Shown: one piece after another, positions 50,255-58,921 of the stretch
Numbering within the stretch: position 1 is the stretch's first letter
Layout of the letters: each line of letters starts with the position of its first letter
Source: an uncultured Alphaproteobacteria bacterium
GTDB taxonomy: Bacteria > Pseudomonadota > Alphaproteobacteria > RF32 > CAG-239
NCBI GenBank assembly: GCA_934277545.1
Contig: CAKQUG010000005.1
Coordinates: forward strand, 1 to 64,000
DNA length: 64,000 bases
Direction of reading: 5' to 3'
Made by a program: the position numbers and the translations under genes
The notes under the pieces: model-generated
What the model was told of the DNA's origin: nothing
The model's database searches: none
The model's input: only the letters and a program-made list of their open reading frames with translations

Positions 50255-51784
50255 ATGCAAAGACCGGTTATGTTACTTATTTTGGACGGCTGGGGATATA
50301 GAAGCACAACAACCAAAGACAACGCCATTGAAATGGGCGAAACTCCGAATTGGCATGAATTGTTGAAAACTTGTCCACACTGCTTTGTGGAAACTTCAGG
50401 CTTAGATGTCGGCTTGCCGGAAGGGCAAATGGGAAACTCTGAAGTGGGGCACATGAACCTTGGCGCAGGCCGTGTGGTTATGCAAGATTTACCAAAAATC
50501 GACCAAGCCGTTAAAGAACACACTTTGGAAAAGAACCCGGTTGTGGCTGATTTAATCAACACCTTGAAAGCCAACGGTAAAACCTGTCATGTTATGGGTT
50601 TGATGTCTCCGGGCGGCGTTCACTCTCATCAGGAACATATTGTCGCTTTATGCGAAATTCTTAACCGCAACGGCATTAAAGTTGACGTGCACGCCTTTTT
50701 AGACGGGCGCGACACTCCGCCGACCTCAGCAGAAGGATTTTTAGCCGATTTCAACAACTCGATTAAAAATATGCCGTTGGTTAAACTGGCAACGTTATCC
50801 GGACGTTTTTACGCCATGGACAGAGATAAACGCTGGGATAGAGTTGAGTTAGCTTATAACAACATTGTTTCCGCCAACGGCAAACGCTATACCTCCGCCG
50901 CGGAAGCAATAAAGGCTTCTTATGCTGCCGGTGTCAACGATGAATTCGTCGTTCCGTGTGTTATCGGCGATTATCAAGGCGCAAACGACGGCGATGCTTT
51001 CTTAATGGCAAACTTCCGCGCCGACCGCGCCCGTGAAATTACTTATGCTTTGGGTGATGATAAATTTGAAGGCTTTGTCCGCCATAAAATCGTTAAATTC
51101 TCTGCTTGCGTCGGCATGGCCGAATATTCGGTTGACCATAACCGTTTTATGAAAACCATTTTTGCACCGGAACAGCTCAAAAACATTTACGGCGAAGTCG
51201 TTTCAGAACACGGAATGACTCAGCTGCGCATTGCCGAAACCGAAAAATACGCCCATGTTACGTTTTTCTTTAACGGCGGTGAAGAGCGCATGTTCAAAGG
51301 CGAAGAGCGCATTTTAATTAACAGTCCGAAAGTCGCAACATACGATTTGAAGCCGGAAATGAGCGTGTATGAAGTAACCGACGCTTTGGTAAATGCTATT
51401 GAAAGCAAAAAATTTGACACAATTATCTGCAACTTTGCCAACGGCGATATGGTGGGACACACAGGTATTATGTCGGCGGCTTTGCAGGCTGTTGCGGCTG
51501 TAGACAAGTCTTTGGGACGCGTTATGAAAGCTATTAAAGACGTTGACGGCGTTTTGTTTGTAACCGCCGACCACGGCAATGTGGAAAAAATGGTTGATGA
51601 AAAAACCGGACAACCATACACCGCGCACACCGTGGGCAAAGTTCAAGCCGTTTTATATAACGCACCGGCAGATGTAAAAGGTATGGAAGACGGTAGATTA
51701 GCTGACGTTTCTCCTACTCTGCTTGACTTGCTGGGCTTGGAAAAACCTGCCGATATGACCGGTCATTCTTTGTTGAAAAAATAA
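50255..51784 (+). CDS. gpmI: 2,3-bisphosphoglycerate-independent phosphoglycerate mutase
   Basis: A 509-residue alkaline-phosphatase-like, metal-dependent enzyme of glycolysis that interconverts 3- and 2-phosphoglycerate. LLILDGWGYR (metal ligand Asp11), catalytic Ser62 in QMGNSEVGHMNLGAG, HAFLDGRDTPP, FRADRAREI and VTADHGNVEKM are all in place. AAAGGA lies upstream of the ATG at 50255; a TTG one codon earlier is less likely. First gene of gpmI-envC-ctpA-rppH. Confidence 0.98.
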   Translation: MQRPVMLLILDGWGYRSTTTKDNAIEMGETPNWHELLKTCPHCFVETSGLDVGLPEGQMGNSEVGHMNLGAGRVVMQDLPKIDQAVKEHTLEKNPVVADLINTLKANGKTCHVMGLMSPGGVHSHQEHIVALCEILNRNGIKVDVHAFLDGRDTPPTSAEGFLADFNNSIKNMPLVKLATLSGRFYAMDRDKRWDRVELAYNNIVSANGKRYTSAAEAIKASYAAGVNDEFVVPCVIGDYQGANDGDAFLMANFRADRAREITYALGDDKFEGFVRHKIVKFSACVGMAEYSVDHNRFMKTIFAPEQLKNIYGEVVSEHGMTQLRIAETEKYAHVTFFFNGGEERMFKGEERILINSPKVATYDLKPEMSVYEVTDALVNAIESKKFDTIICNFANGDMVGHTGIMSAALQAVAAVDKSLGRVMKAIKDVDGVLFVTADHGNVEKMVDEKTGQPYTAHTVGKVQAVLYNAPADVKGMEDGRLADVSPTLLDLLGLEKPADMTGHSLLKK

Positions 51785-51803
51785 AAGAACGGACTTTAGT
51801 ATT

Positions 51804-53045
51804 GTGCAAAAAACATTTTTAATTTTGACTTTAATTTTATCAGCGGCCGCCGGAGAGTATGTAAACACTGCTTCGGCAGCCGGTGTTTCCGCGTCGGAAG
51901 TAGCCAAGGTGGAAGCCGAGGCCAAGCGTGTTTCCAAAGAACATCAGGAAATGGAACAAAAAGCCAATAAACTTAAAGAAGAACTTAAAAATGTTAATCA
52001 AAAACTGATTGCCGCCGCCAAAAAAATTCAAAACGGCGAAGATGAAGTGCGCAAAAAGCAAGAAGAACTTGCCGTTTTACAAAAAAAGCTCAGCGAATCC
52101 GAAGAAAAGTTTAATTCGGAAAACGATATGTTGATAGAAACCCTGGCGGCGCTGCAGAATTTGGCTCTGCGCCCGTCCGAAGCCGTGCTGGTTCAGCCGC
52201 TGTCGCCGGTTGAAGTTATGCGCAGCAGCATTTTGCTGCGCGGCAGCGTGCACTCTTTGGAAAGCCGCGCCAGTTCCATCCGCAAAAGCATAGAAGACAT
52301 CAGCAATCAAAAAGAACAAATCGCCCTGCGTCTGCAAGATTTGGAAAAAGACAATAAAAAACTGGCGCGGCAGCAAGATGATATGAAAAAATTATCGCAG
52401 CAAAAAAACGCCATGTACAGTCAAATTTCCAGCAAAAGCGAAGAAGCGAAAAAGAAAGCCGATTTATTGGCAAGCCAAGCGCATAACCTGCGGGATTTGT
52501 TGGAAAAACTGGAAAAGCAAAAAGAAATCAGCCGCCGGCAAATGGCTGAAAAAGCTCGGATAGCCAGAGAACAAGAGCTGAAAAGAATCCATAAAGACAG
52601 CCATGGTTTAGAGGCTATTGAGGAAATGGACAACTCCGCCGCACCAACTGCTATTGCCTCCGGTTTCAGTAAAGCTAAAGGACGCTTGTCGCGCCCTGCC
52701 CGCGGTCCGATTGTTACGGCGTTTCATACCGAATTGTCTAAAGGCGTATATTCCAACGGCATAGACATTAAAACCGCCGCCAAAGCGCAAGTTATTGCTC
52801 CATACGACGGTAATGTGATTTATGCCGGGCCATTTAAAAACTTTGCAAATTTGGTAATTATCGACCATGGCGACGGCTACACCTCGCTTTTAAGCGGTTT
52901 GGGCGAAACAGATACCGAGGTCGGGCAAATGCTGCTGGCCGGCGAACCGGTGGGCACGATGCCTGCCGACGCCAACAGCAAACTGCATATTGAAATTCGC
53001 AAAAACAACCATCCTGTCGACCCGAATGTTTGGATAAAAAAATAA
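51804..53045 (+). CDS. EnvC-like murein hydrolase activator (degenerate LytM domain)
   Basis: A 413-residue exported protein: signal peptide (1-25), long coiled coil (about 27-260, Lys/Glu/Gln-rich), and a C-terminal M23/LytM domain (about 295-412). The catalytic metal ligands are replaced: NGIDI stands where HxGxD is expected and LHIEIR where HxH is expected. As in E. coli EnvC it should therefore activate amidases at the division site and not cut peptidoglycan itself. Start is GTG at 51804. Downstream of gpmI by 19 bases. Confidence 0.9.
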   Translation: MQKTFLILTLILSAAAGEYVNTASAAGVSASEVAKVEAEAKRVSKEHQEMEQKANKLKEELKNVNQKLIAAAKKIQNGEDEVRKKQEELAVLQKKLSESEEKFNSENDMLIETLAALQNLALRPSEAVLVQPLSPVEVMRSSILLRGSVHSLESRASSIRKSIEDISNQKEQIALRLQDLEKDNKKLARQQDDMKKLSQQKNAMYSQISSKSEEAKKKADLLASQAHNLRDLLEKLEKQKEISRRQMAEKARIAREQELKRIHKDSHGLEAIEEMDNSAAPTAIASGFSKAKGRLSRPARGPIVTAFHTELSKGVYSNGIDIKTAAKAQVIAPYDGNVIYAGPFKNFANLVIIDHGDGYTSLLSGLGETDTEVGQMLLAGEPVGTMPADANSKLHIEIRKNNHPVDPNVWIKK

Positions 53046-53063
53046 AATAATGAGGAAAATAAC

Positions 53064-54401
53064 ATGTTAAAAAAATCGTTGATTGTTTACACCTTGATTT
53101 TGAGTTTAATTACGAGCTGCGCTACCGCTAAAAATAAGACAGAGCAAGAAGAACAGGTTAACACCTATGAACTTCTTAATTTGTTCGGCGAAGTTATGGA
53201 GCGCACAAAAATGACTTATGTGGAAGAAGTCAGCGACCAAAAACTGATTGAAGCGGCAATAAACGGAATGCTGTCTTCTTTAGATCCTCACTCCAGCTAT
53301 TTAACCGCCAAAGACTTTAAATATATGTCAGAACAAACCAAAGGGAAATTCGGCGGCTTGGGTATTCAAATTACCACCGACAACGGTTTGGTGAAGGTTA
53401 TTTCGCCGATTGACGACACTCCGGCGGCCAAAGCAGGTATTAAAGCCGGCGATTACATTACCGAAGTTGATGGCAAAACGGTTATTGGGCAAACTCTTGA
53501 TGAAGTTGTGGATAAACTCCGCGGCAAAGTCGGATCAAAAGTAAAAGTAACAATTAAACGAGCTAACAAAAAACCGTTTACGGTTACGCTCCGCCGCGCC
53601 GAAATTAAAGTAGACGCCGTTAAAAGCGCCCTGAAAAATGATGATATTTTATACATCCGCATTTCTTCGTTTAATGAAGATTTAAGTAAAAATGTGGAAA
53701 AAGAAGTTAACAACGCGCAAAAGAAACTCAAGAACAAACTTGCCGGAATTGTATTGGACTTGCGTAATAATCCGGGCGGACTTTTGGAACAAGCCGTAAA
53801 TGTTTCTGACCTGTTTTTGGAACAGGGAGAAATAGTTTCAACCCGTTCACGCAATGTTGAAGATACAATTAAATATTCCGCCTCTGCCGGAGAAATCGCA
53901 AAAGGGTTACCTATTGTGGTAATTATTAACGAAGGTTCAGCCTCAGCAGCGGAAATTTTAGCAGGTGCGCTGCAAGACCATCACCGCGCTGTAATTATCG
54001 GCGAAAAATCTTTTGGCAAAGGTTCGGTGCAAACTTTGTCCCCGCTTCCGAACGGCGGCGGTATGCGCTTAACCACGGCACGCTATTACACACCGTCGGG
54101 ACGCTCTATTCAAGCCAAAGGAATTGAGCCGGATATTGAAGTAAAATTAGCAAAAGTTGAAGAAGTTGAAGACACCGGCTGGAACATCAGCGAAGCCGAC
54201 TTAAAAGGTGCACTGAAAAACGAACAGGCCGACAAGAAAAAAACCGATAATAAAAATTCAGACAAACTTTCTGATGAAGATAAAAAAGACTATCAACTTA
54301 TCCGAGCTTTGGATTTAGTTAAGGCTTTGTATTTGTATGGGCAAAACGACAATAAAAATGTTTTAAATTTGTCAGAACCGGTGAAAAAAGGCAAAAAATA
54401 A
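53064..54401 (+). CDS. ctpA: Carboxy-terminal processing protease (S41), lipoprotein-type signal
   Basis: A 445-residue periplasmic serine protease. The N-terminus ends in a lipobox-like SLITSC, so it may be lipid-anchored. A PDZ domain (about 95-180; GLGIQITTDNGLVKVISPIDDTP) precedes the S41 core with the Ser in INEGSASAAEILAGALQDH and the general-base Lys in GEKSFGKGSVQT. The C-terminal tail is Lys/Asp-rich. It typically trims periplasmic proteins and controls cell-wall hydrolases, in keeping with the adjacent EnvC. AGGAAAATAAC precedes the ATG. Confidence 0.96.
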   Translation: MLKKSLIVYTLILSLITSCATAKNKTEQEEQVNTYELLNLFGEVMERTKMTYVEEVSDQKLIEAAINGMLSSLDPHSSYLTAKDFKYMSEQTKGKFGGLGIQITTDNGLVKVISPIDDTPAAKAGIKAGDYITEVDGKTVIGQTLDEVVDKLRGKVGSKVKVTIKRANKKPFTVTLRRAEIKVDAVKSALKNDDILYIRISSFNEDLSKNVEKEVNNAQKKLKNKLAGIVLDLRNNPGGLLEQAVNVSDLFLEQGEIVSTRSRNVEDTIKYSASAGEIAKGLPIVVIINEGSASAAEILAGALQDHHRAVIIGEKSFGKGSVQTLSPLPNGGGMRLTTARYYTPSGRSIQAKGIEPDIEVKLAKVEEVEDTGWNISEADLKGALKNEQADKKKTDNKNSDKLSDEDKKDYQLIRALDLVKALYLYGQNDNKNVLNLSEPVKKGKK

Positions 54402-54877
54402 TGACAGAATGGTTCAGACGCAACGCCGGAATAGTTGTTTTCAGAGCAGATAAAAAGGTTTTACTCTGCCAGCGTAATGATATGGCCGATTCCTGGCAAT
54501 TTCCGCAAGGCGGTATTGAAGAAGGAGAAACACCGGAACAAGCAGCGACGCGTGAATTAAAGGAAGAAACGTCTTTAGCCGGATTAAAACAAATTAAAAC
54601 ATTAAGCGAAGCGGCGCGCTATCATTTTCCGCCGGAAGTAATCGCACAAATGCAAAAGCGAGGCTTTAACAACGCAGGGCAAGACATGTATTGGTCGCTG
54701 TTTTATTTTGACGGACAAGATTCCGCCATTAACCTGCAAACCGCAGAGCCGGAATTTAAAGCATTTAAATGGGGTACTTTAGAAGAAGCTGTCGCGCTTG
54801 CCGTGGAGTTTAAAAAGCCTGCCTACGAAAAAATGTATCAGGCTTTTAAACCGCTGATTGACAATTATCAAGCCTAA
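54401..54877 (+). CDS. rppH: RNA pyrophosphohydrolase (Nudix)
   Basis: A 158-residue Nudix hydrolase that removes pyrophosphate from mRNA 5' ends and starts decay. FRRNAGIVVFRADKKVLLCQR and the Nudix box GGIEEGETPEQAATRELKEE are clear. The ATG overlaps the ctpA stop (TAATG). Its end overlaps the convergent pilin-3 gene by 4 bases. Confidence 0.95.
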   Translation: MTEWFRRNAGIVVFRADKKVLLCQRNDMADSWQFPQGGIEEGETPEQAATRELKEETSLAGLKQIKTLSEAARYHFPPEVIAQMQKRGFNNAGQDMYWSLFYFDGQDSAINLQTAEPEFKAFKWGTLEEAVALAVEFKKPAYEKMYQAFKPLIDNYQA

Positions 54878-55587
54878 TCGGCTTTTAGAAAAATATAAAA
54901 AGTTCCGGTTCCTCCTTCTTTAGCAGCAAGCCGACAGGTTTCATTAACCTGTGCCATGGTAGAGGTTTTAAAATTTGCCCGATACCAAAGATTTTGCCAA
55001 TTACTGCCGTTCCACTTGTCGGAATCTTTACTGGAAAAAGCCACATTGTTAATTTCCTGCGGAATTTCTTTTGCCACCAGAAAAATGTTACGACAATAAT
55101 CCTGCGCCGACAAAGAAAGCCTATCGGTTCCGGCTTTTACGCGTATTCCCATTAAATATTGATACTGCATATAATATGAACCGTCTTCCCGACGGATTTT
55201 TGCTGCCCCATAATTGAAATAAATCATATTATTATCTAAATCATAAAGGTAGTTATTTTTAAAGGTAAAGCCTTCAGGAACAGCTCCGACAGCGTTAAAA
55301 ATAGAGGTAATATCGACATTATCTTTTTTCAGTCCGGCTATTAAGTTTGGCTTGAGAGATATAGCATTGGCGATAAGAGAGGCAAGCGCATGTCTTTGTA
55401 AATTTGAATGCCACATCAGCATGGCTTTACTATAACCGGCAATTCCGCCAACGGAAAGCACACCGATAATCGCCAGCACTCCAAGCATTTCTATCATACT
55501 TCTACCAACCTCGCTCCCCGAGGGTAAGGTCGAGGCGCAAGCCTCGGGTGAAAGGTATTTAAAAACATTATTCAAATTCTTACACAT
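54874..55587 (-). CDS. Type IV pilin-like protein 3
   Basis: A 237-residue protein with a 28-residue leader (MCKNLNNVFKYLSPEACASTLPS...), prepilin motif G-RSMI-E(+5) and the hydrophobic MLGVLAIIGVLSVGGIAGYSKAM. The leader segment SPEACASTLPSGSEV is encoded by a dispersed repeat (55509-55549). The mature domain has only two Cys, unlike paralogues 1 and 2, and ends with FYIFLKAD. The ATG at 55587 has only GGAG about 18 bases upstream. Same family as 7154 and 24367. Confidence 0.75.
   Translation of the reverse strand: MCKNLNNVFKYLSPEACASTLPSGSEVGRSMIEMLGVLAIIGVLSVGGIAGYSKAMLMWHSNLQRHALASLIANAISLKPNLIAGLKKDNVDITSIFNAVGAVPEGFTFKNNYLYDLDNNMIYFNYGAAKIRREDGSYYMQYQYLMGIRVKAGTDRLSLSAQDYCRNIFLVAKEIPQEINNVAFSSKDSDKWNGSNWQNLWYRANFKTSTMAQVNETCRLAAKEGGTGTFYIFLKAD
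55509..55549. repeat. Dispersed repeat inside the pilin-3 leader
   Basis: CCTCGCTCCCCGAGGG...GAGGCGCAAGCCTCGGG: two nested palindromes. Near reverse-complement match to 13458-13497 and a shorter match to the CCTCGCCC boxes at 7752 and 24338. Confidence 0.8.
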
Positions 55588-55652
55588 ATTTCTAATTTCT
55601 AACTCCGTTTAATTTGTTACCTAAAACAAAACCCGCTAAAAGCGGGCGGATG

Positions 55653-55680
55653 TTGACAAACCGTGAAATATATGTATAAA
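55653..55680 (+). promoter_or_regulatory. Promoter of an unassigned transcript
   Basis: TTGACA (55653-55658), 16-base spacer, TATAAA (55675-55680). No protein gene follows before truA at 55933. Confidence 0.7.
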
Positions 55681-55684
55681 ACGG

Positions 55685-55870
55685 CTCGGCTTATTTGGCA
55701 CATAGCCTTATTTAGCCGACATCCATCCCCCAGAACAGAAGTCGGCATACAATTATTTAAGTCGCTTATGCTCAAAGCGACTACATATATTTCAAAGGGT
55801 TGTCACGCCCTGACAAGCTCTCACTTATCTGTCTTAATGTTAGCTGTAGTTTTATAAAAAGTAAAGCTGA
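55685..55870 (+). ncRNA. Candidate structured small RNA upstream of truA
   Basis: Between the promoter and truA lie several hairpins: TCGGCT...AGCCGA (55687-55720), GTCGCTT...AAGCGAC (55762-55782) and TTGTCA-CGCCC-TGACAA (55801-55817). Base composition is higher in GC than the flanks. A 64-codon frame here has no Shine-Dalgarno and an unlikely composition. It may be a small RNA or a long truA leader. No known RNA family recognised; terminator uncertain. Confidence 0.35.
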
Positions 55871-55932
55871 TTTTTGTTTGACTTTTAAACTTCCCTCGCC
55901 TAAGCTGGAAAAAATTTTAAAAAGGGTTGAAA

Positions 55933-56673
55933 ATGCGTTATAAAATTACGGTGGAATATGAGGGAACTCACTTGGTTGGCTGGCAAAAACAAAAAGACGG
56001 CGCCAGTGCGCAAGAATTTTTGGAAAAAGCTATTTTAGGCTTTTCACACCAAGCAACCGAAGTATTCGGCGCCGGGCGCACCGACGCCGGTGTTCACGCT
56101 TTGGCGCAAGTGGCGCATTTTGACTTAAATCTGGATTTAAGCGAATATAAAATAATGGAAAGTCTGAACGCTTTGCTGCGCGAGTTGCAAGCGCCGGTCA
56201 GCGTGTTGCAGGCAGAAAAAGTGTCTGACGATTTTCACGCCCGTTTTTCCGCGGTCGGACGCGGCTATATTTATCGAATTTTAAACCGCCGCGGTCCCAG
56301 TCCTTTGCTAATGGACAGAGTATGGCGCGTACCATATCCGCTGGATATTGAAGCTATGCGACAAGGCGCTAAATATTTGCTGGGATACCATGATTTCAGT
56401 TCATTCCGCGGAGCCGGCTGTCAGGCGAAAAGTCCGGTAAAAACTTTAGATAAACTTGATATAGAACGCAACGGAGATGAAATTATTTTTACCGTGGAGG
56501 CACGCTCGTTTATTTATCATCAGGTGCGCAATATGGTCGGTACCTTGAAAGAAGTCGGCAACGGACGCCTTAAACCGGAAGACGTCAAAACCATTTTAGA
56601 GGCTTGCGACCGCACTAAAGCCGGTATCAGCGCCCCCGCCTGCGGATTATATTTGAATAAAGTTATGTACTGA
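55933..56673 (+). CDS. truA: tRNA pseudouridine(38-40) synthase
   Basis: A 246-residue enzyme that makes pseudouridine in the anticodon arm of many tRNAs. MRYKITVEYEGTHLVGWQKQ and the catalytic Asp in GAGRTDAGVHALAQVAHFD are diagnostic; HQVRNMVGTLKEVGNG is the second conserved block. The ATG at 55933 follows AAAGGG; a TTG at 55927 is less likely. Confidence 0.97.
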   Translation: MRYKITVEYEGTHLVGWQKQKDGASAQEFLEKAILGFSHQATEVFGAGRTDAGVHALAQVAHFDLNLDLSEYKIMESLNALLRELQAPVSVLQAEKVSDDFHARFSAVGRGYIYRILNRRGPSPLLMDRVWRVPYPLDIEAMRQGAKYLLGYHDFSSFRGAGCQAKSPVKTLDKLDIERNGDEIIFTVEARSFIYHQVRNMVGTLKEVGNGRLKPEDVKTILEACDRTKAGISAPACGLYLNKVMY

Positions 56674-56712
56674 CCTGATAAAATTAAGCCTTGCAGAAAA
56701 GCAACAAAACTC

Positions 56713-56741
56713 TTGTACTGTACGCATATTTCCGTTAGTCT
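56713..56741 (+). promoter_or_regulatory. Possible ruvA promoter
   Basis: TTGTAC (56713-56718), 17-base spacer, TAGTCT (56736-56741). Weak match. No GTTC-N7-GTTC LexA box is visible. Confidence 0.35.
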
Positions 56742-56767
56742 AGTGCCAACAGAAGGATTGTAAAAAA

Positions 56768-57415
56768 ATGATTGCTAAATTACGCGGGCTGATTGACACA
56801 ATCGGCGATGATTATTGCATTATAGATGTGAACGGCGTGGGCTATCTCGTTTCCGCCTCGTCTAAAACTCTTGGTAAATTGGCTCAGGGACAGGAAGCCA
56901 CACTTTTGACCGAAATGGTAGTGCGTGAAGACAGCCTTTCGCTGTTTGGTTTTGCCGACGCTTGGGAAAAAGAATGGTTTACGACTCTTACAAAAGTTCA
57001 GGGAGTCGGCGCTAAAGTTTGTTTGAGCATTCTCTCGGTTTTAACTCCGGCGCAACTTTCTCAAGCTATCAGCGCGCAAGATAAAACATCATTTTGTCGC
57101 GCTTCCGGCGTGGGGCCAAAACTTGCCGCCCGCATAGTAACCGAACTCAAAGATAAAATCGTTACAATTCCGGTCGGAATTTCCGGCACCAATGCTGATG
57201 AAGTTATAGAGGGCTCTCCGGCGGCTCAGGTTGTTTTGCCTAAAGACGCCGATTATTCTAAAAGCGAAGATGTTATTTCGGCTTTGGTTAATCTGGGCTA
57301 TCAACGTTTGGAGGCTTATCGCGCCGTATCTAAAGCTGTGGCAGAAAATCCTGACGCCAATGTGCCGACGCTTATCCGACTTGCCTTAAAAGAATTTGCT
57401 CAAAAGGAATTTTAG
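56768..57415 (+). CDS. ruvA: Holliday junction branch migration protein RuvA
   Basis: A 215-residue DNA-binding subunit that recognises four-way junctions. N-terminal OB domain (MIAKLRGLIDTIGDDYCIIDVNGVGYLV), two HhH motifs (VQGVGAKVCLSIL, ASGVGPKLAARIVTEL) and a C-terminal domain III (about 160-213) that contacts RuvB. GAAGGA before the ATG. Three bases separate it from ruvB. ruvC is not in the window. Confidence 0.97.
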   Translation: MIAKLRGLIDTIGDDYCIIDVNGVGYLVSASSKTLGKLAQGQEATLLTEMVVREDSLSLFGFADAWEKEWFTTLTKVQGVGAKVCLSILSVLTPAQLSQAISAQDKTSFCRASGVGPKLAARIVTELKDKIVTIPVGISGTNADEVIEGSPAAQVVLPKDADYSKSEDVISALVNLGYQRLEAYRAVSKAVAENPDANVPTLIRLALKEFAQKEF

Positions 57416-57418
57416 ACC

Positions 57419-58474
57419 ATGAAAGATGATACGCGAATCGTTAGCCCGCAAGCCCAAGCCGAAGATGAACAAATCGGCAACAATCCGGTTAGTCTGCGTC
57501 CGACAAGTTTGGACGACTTTGTGGGACAGCGTGATGTTTGCGACAATTTGAAAGTGTTTATAGCCGCTGCCAAACAACGCGGAGAAGCGCTTGACCATGT
57601 GTTGTTATTCGGTCCTCCGGGACTTGGCAAAACCACGCTTTCTTCTATTGTAGCCAAAGAACTGGGCGTAGGTTTCCGCGCCACTTCGGCACCGATGATT
57701 TCTAAATCCGGCGATTTAGCGGCGATTTTGACTAATCTGGAACGCAACGACGTGTTGTTTATTGATGAAATCCACCGCTTAAATCCGGCTATTGAAGAAG
57801 TCTTATATTCAGCAATGGAAGATTTTCAGCTGGACTTGATTATCGGCGAAGGACCTTCCGCCCGCTCGGTGCGCATAGACCTACAACCTTTCACATTGGT
57901 TGGCGCCACCACTCGTTCCGGCTTGCTTTCCACCCCGTTGCGTGAACGTTTTGGCATCCCTTTGCGCTTAGATTTTTATTCGCATGAAGACTTAAAAAAA
58001 ATCGTGCAGCGTAACGCAAAACTTTTAAACATAGAAATTTCAGAAGACGGAGCTATGGAAATTGCCAAACGTTCGCGCGGAACACCACGTATCGCCGGAC
58101 GCTTGTTGCGCCGCGTGCGCGACTTTGGTGCGGTTTCAGCCCAAAAAATTATAGACTCGCGTATTTCCGACTTAGCTTTGAAACGCCTGGATGTTGATGA
58201 CTTTGGGCTTGACGCTTTTGACCGCCGCTATTTGAATTGCATTGTCAAAAACTACGGCGGAGGTCCGGTCGGAGCCGATACTTTGGCGGCCGCTCTTTCG
58301 GAAGAACGCGACACTATTGAAGAAGTTGTGGAGCCGTTTTTGCTGAAACTCGGATTTCTACAGCGCACACCGCGTGGGCGTATTATCTCACAGCTCGGGT
58401 ATCGTTATTTAGGCGTCAATATGCCGGCAAAACAAACCAAACAGTATGAACTTTTGGAAACTTTGGAGGATTAG
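57419..58474 (+). CDS. ruvB: Holliday junction helicase RuvB
   Basis: A 351-residue AAA+ motor that drives branch migration. [12 protein letters not shown], Walker [11 protein letters not shown], Walker [30 protein letters not shown] and the C-terminal winged helix (GYRYLGV) are all present. Follows ruvA by 3 bases and precedes ybgC by 3, an operon typical of alphaproteobacteria. Confidence 0.98.
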   Translation: MKDDTRIVSPQAQAEDEQIGNNPVSLRPTSLDDFVGQRDVCDNLKVFIAAAKQRGEALDHVLLFGPPGLGKTTLSSIVAKELGVGFRATSAPMISKSGDLAAILTNLERNDVLFIDEIHRLNPAIEEVLYSAMEDFQLDLIIGEGPSARSVRIDLQPFTLVGATTRSGLLSTPLRERFGIPLRLDFYSHEDLKKIVQRNAKLLNIEISEDGAMEIAKRSRGTPRIAGRLLRRVRDFGAVSAQKIIDSRISDLALKRLDVDDFGLDAFDRRYLNCIVKNYGGGPVGADTLAAALSEERDTIEEVVEPFLLKLGFLQRTPRGRIISQLGYRYLGVNMPAKQTKQYELLETLED

Positions 58475-58477
58475 ACA

Positions 58478-58921
58478 ATGTTTGAAAATACACTCCCTGC
58501 TTTGGGACAAATAGAAAACAAAATTTTCGCTTATCCGGTGCGTGTTTATTATGAAGATACCGATGCCGGCGGAATTGTTTATTATGCCAATTACCTAAAG
58601 TTTGCCGAACGCGCTCGCACAGAGTTTATTCGCACATTGGGAGTTAATCAGGAAAAAAATCTGGAAGTCGGGCAGACCGGATTTGTAGTTCGCTCCTGCA
58701 ATATTGACTATATTGCCTCGGCTCGTTTAGATGATGCGTTGGTTGTTACCTGCAAAATTTTAGAAGTCGGCGGCGCCAGTTTGCGTGTGTTGCAAGAAAT
58801 TTACCGCGGCGACACACTACTGACAAAAATTGAAGTAAAACTCATTCACATGAGTTTAGCTTTAAAAAGACCGGTTAGAATTGACGCAGATTTAAGCGCT
58901 AAAATCAAAGAATTGCTTTAA
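58478..58921 (+). CDS. ybgC: YbgC-type acyl-CoA thioesterase
   Basis: A 147-residue hot-dog-fold thioesterase. YYEDTDAGGIVYYANYLKFAERARTEF holds the catalytic Asp and the family signature. YbgC sits with the Tol-Pal genes in many proteobacteria; tolQ usually follows ruvB-ybgC, but here it does not and the operon ends against a convergent gene (4-base overlap). Confidence 0.94.
   Translation: MFENTLPALGQIENKIFAYPVRVYYEDTDAGGIVYYANYLKFAERARTEFIRTLGVNQEKNLEVGQTGFVVRSCNIDYIASARLDDALVVTCKILEVGGASLRVLQEIYRGDTLLTKIEVKLIHMSLALKRPVRIDADLSAKIKELL

Noticed and set aside
55663..55857. 64-codon frame in the hairpin-rich stretch before truA
   Set aside because: It starts inside the promoter, has no ribosome-binding site, and its composition is not protein-like.
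56674..56767. LexA box upstream of ruvAB
   Set aside because: No GTTC-N7-GTTC or GAAC-N7-GAAC pattern is present; SOS control of ruvAB is not supported here.
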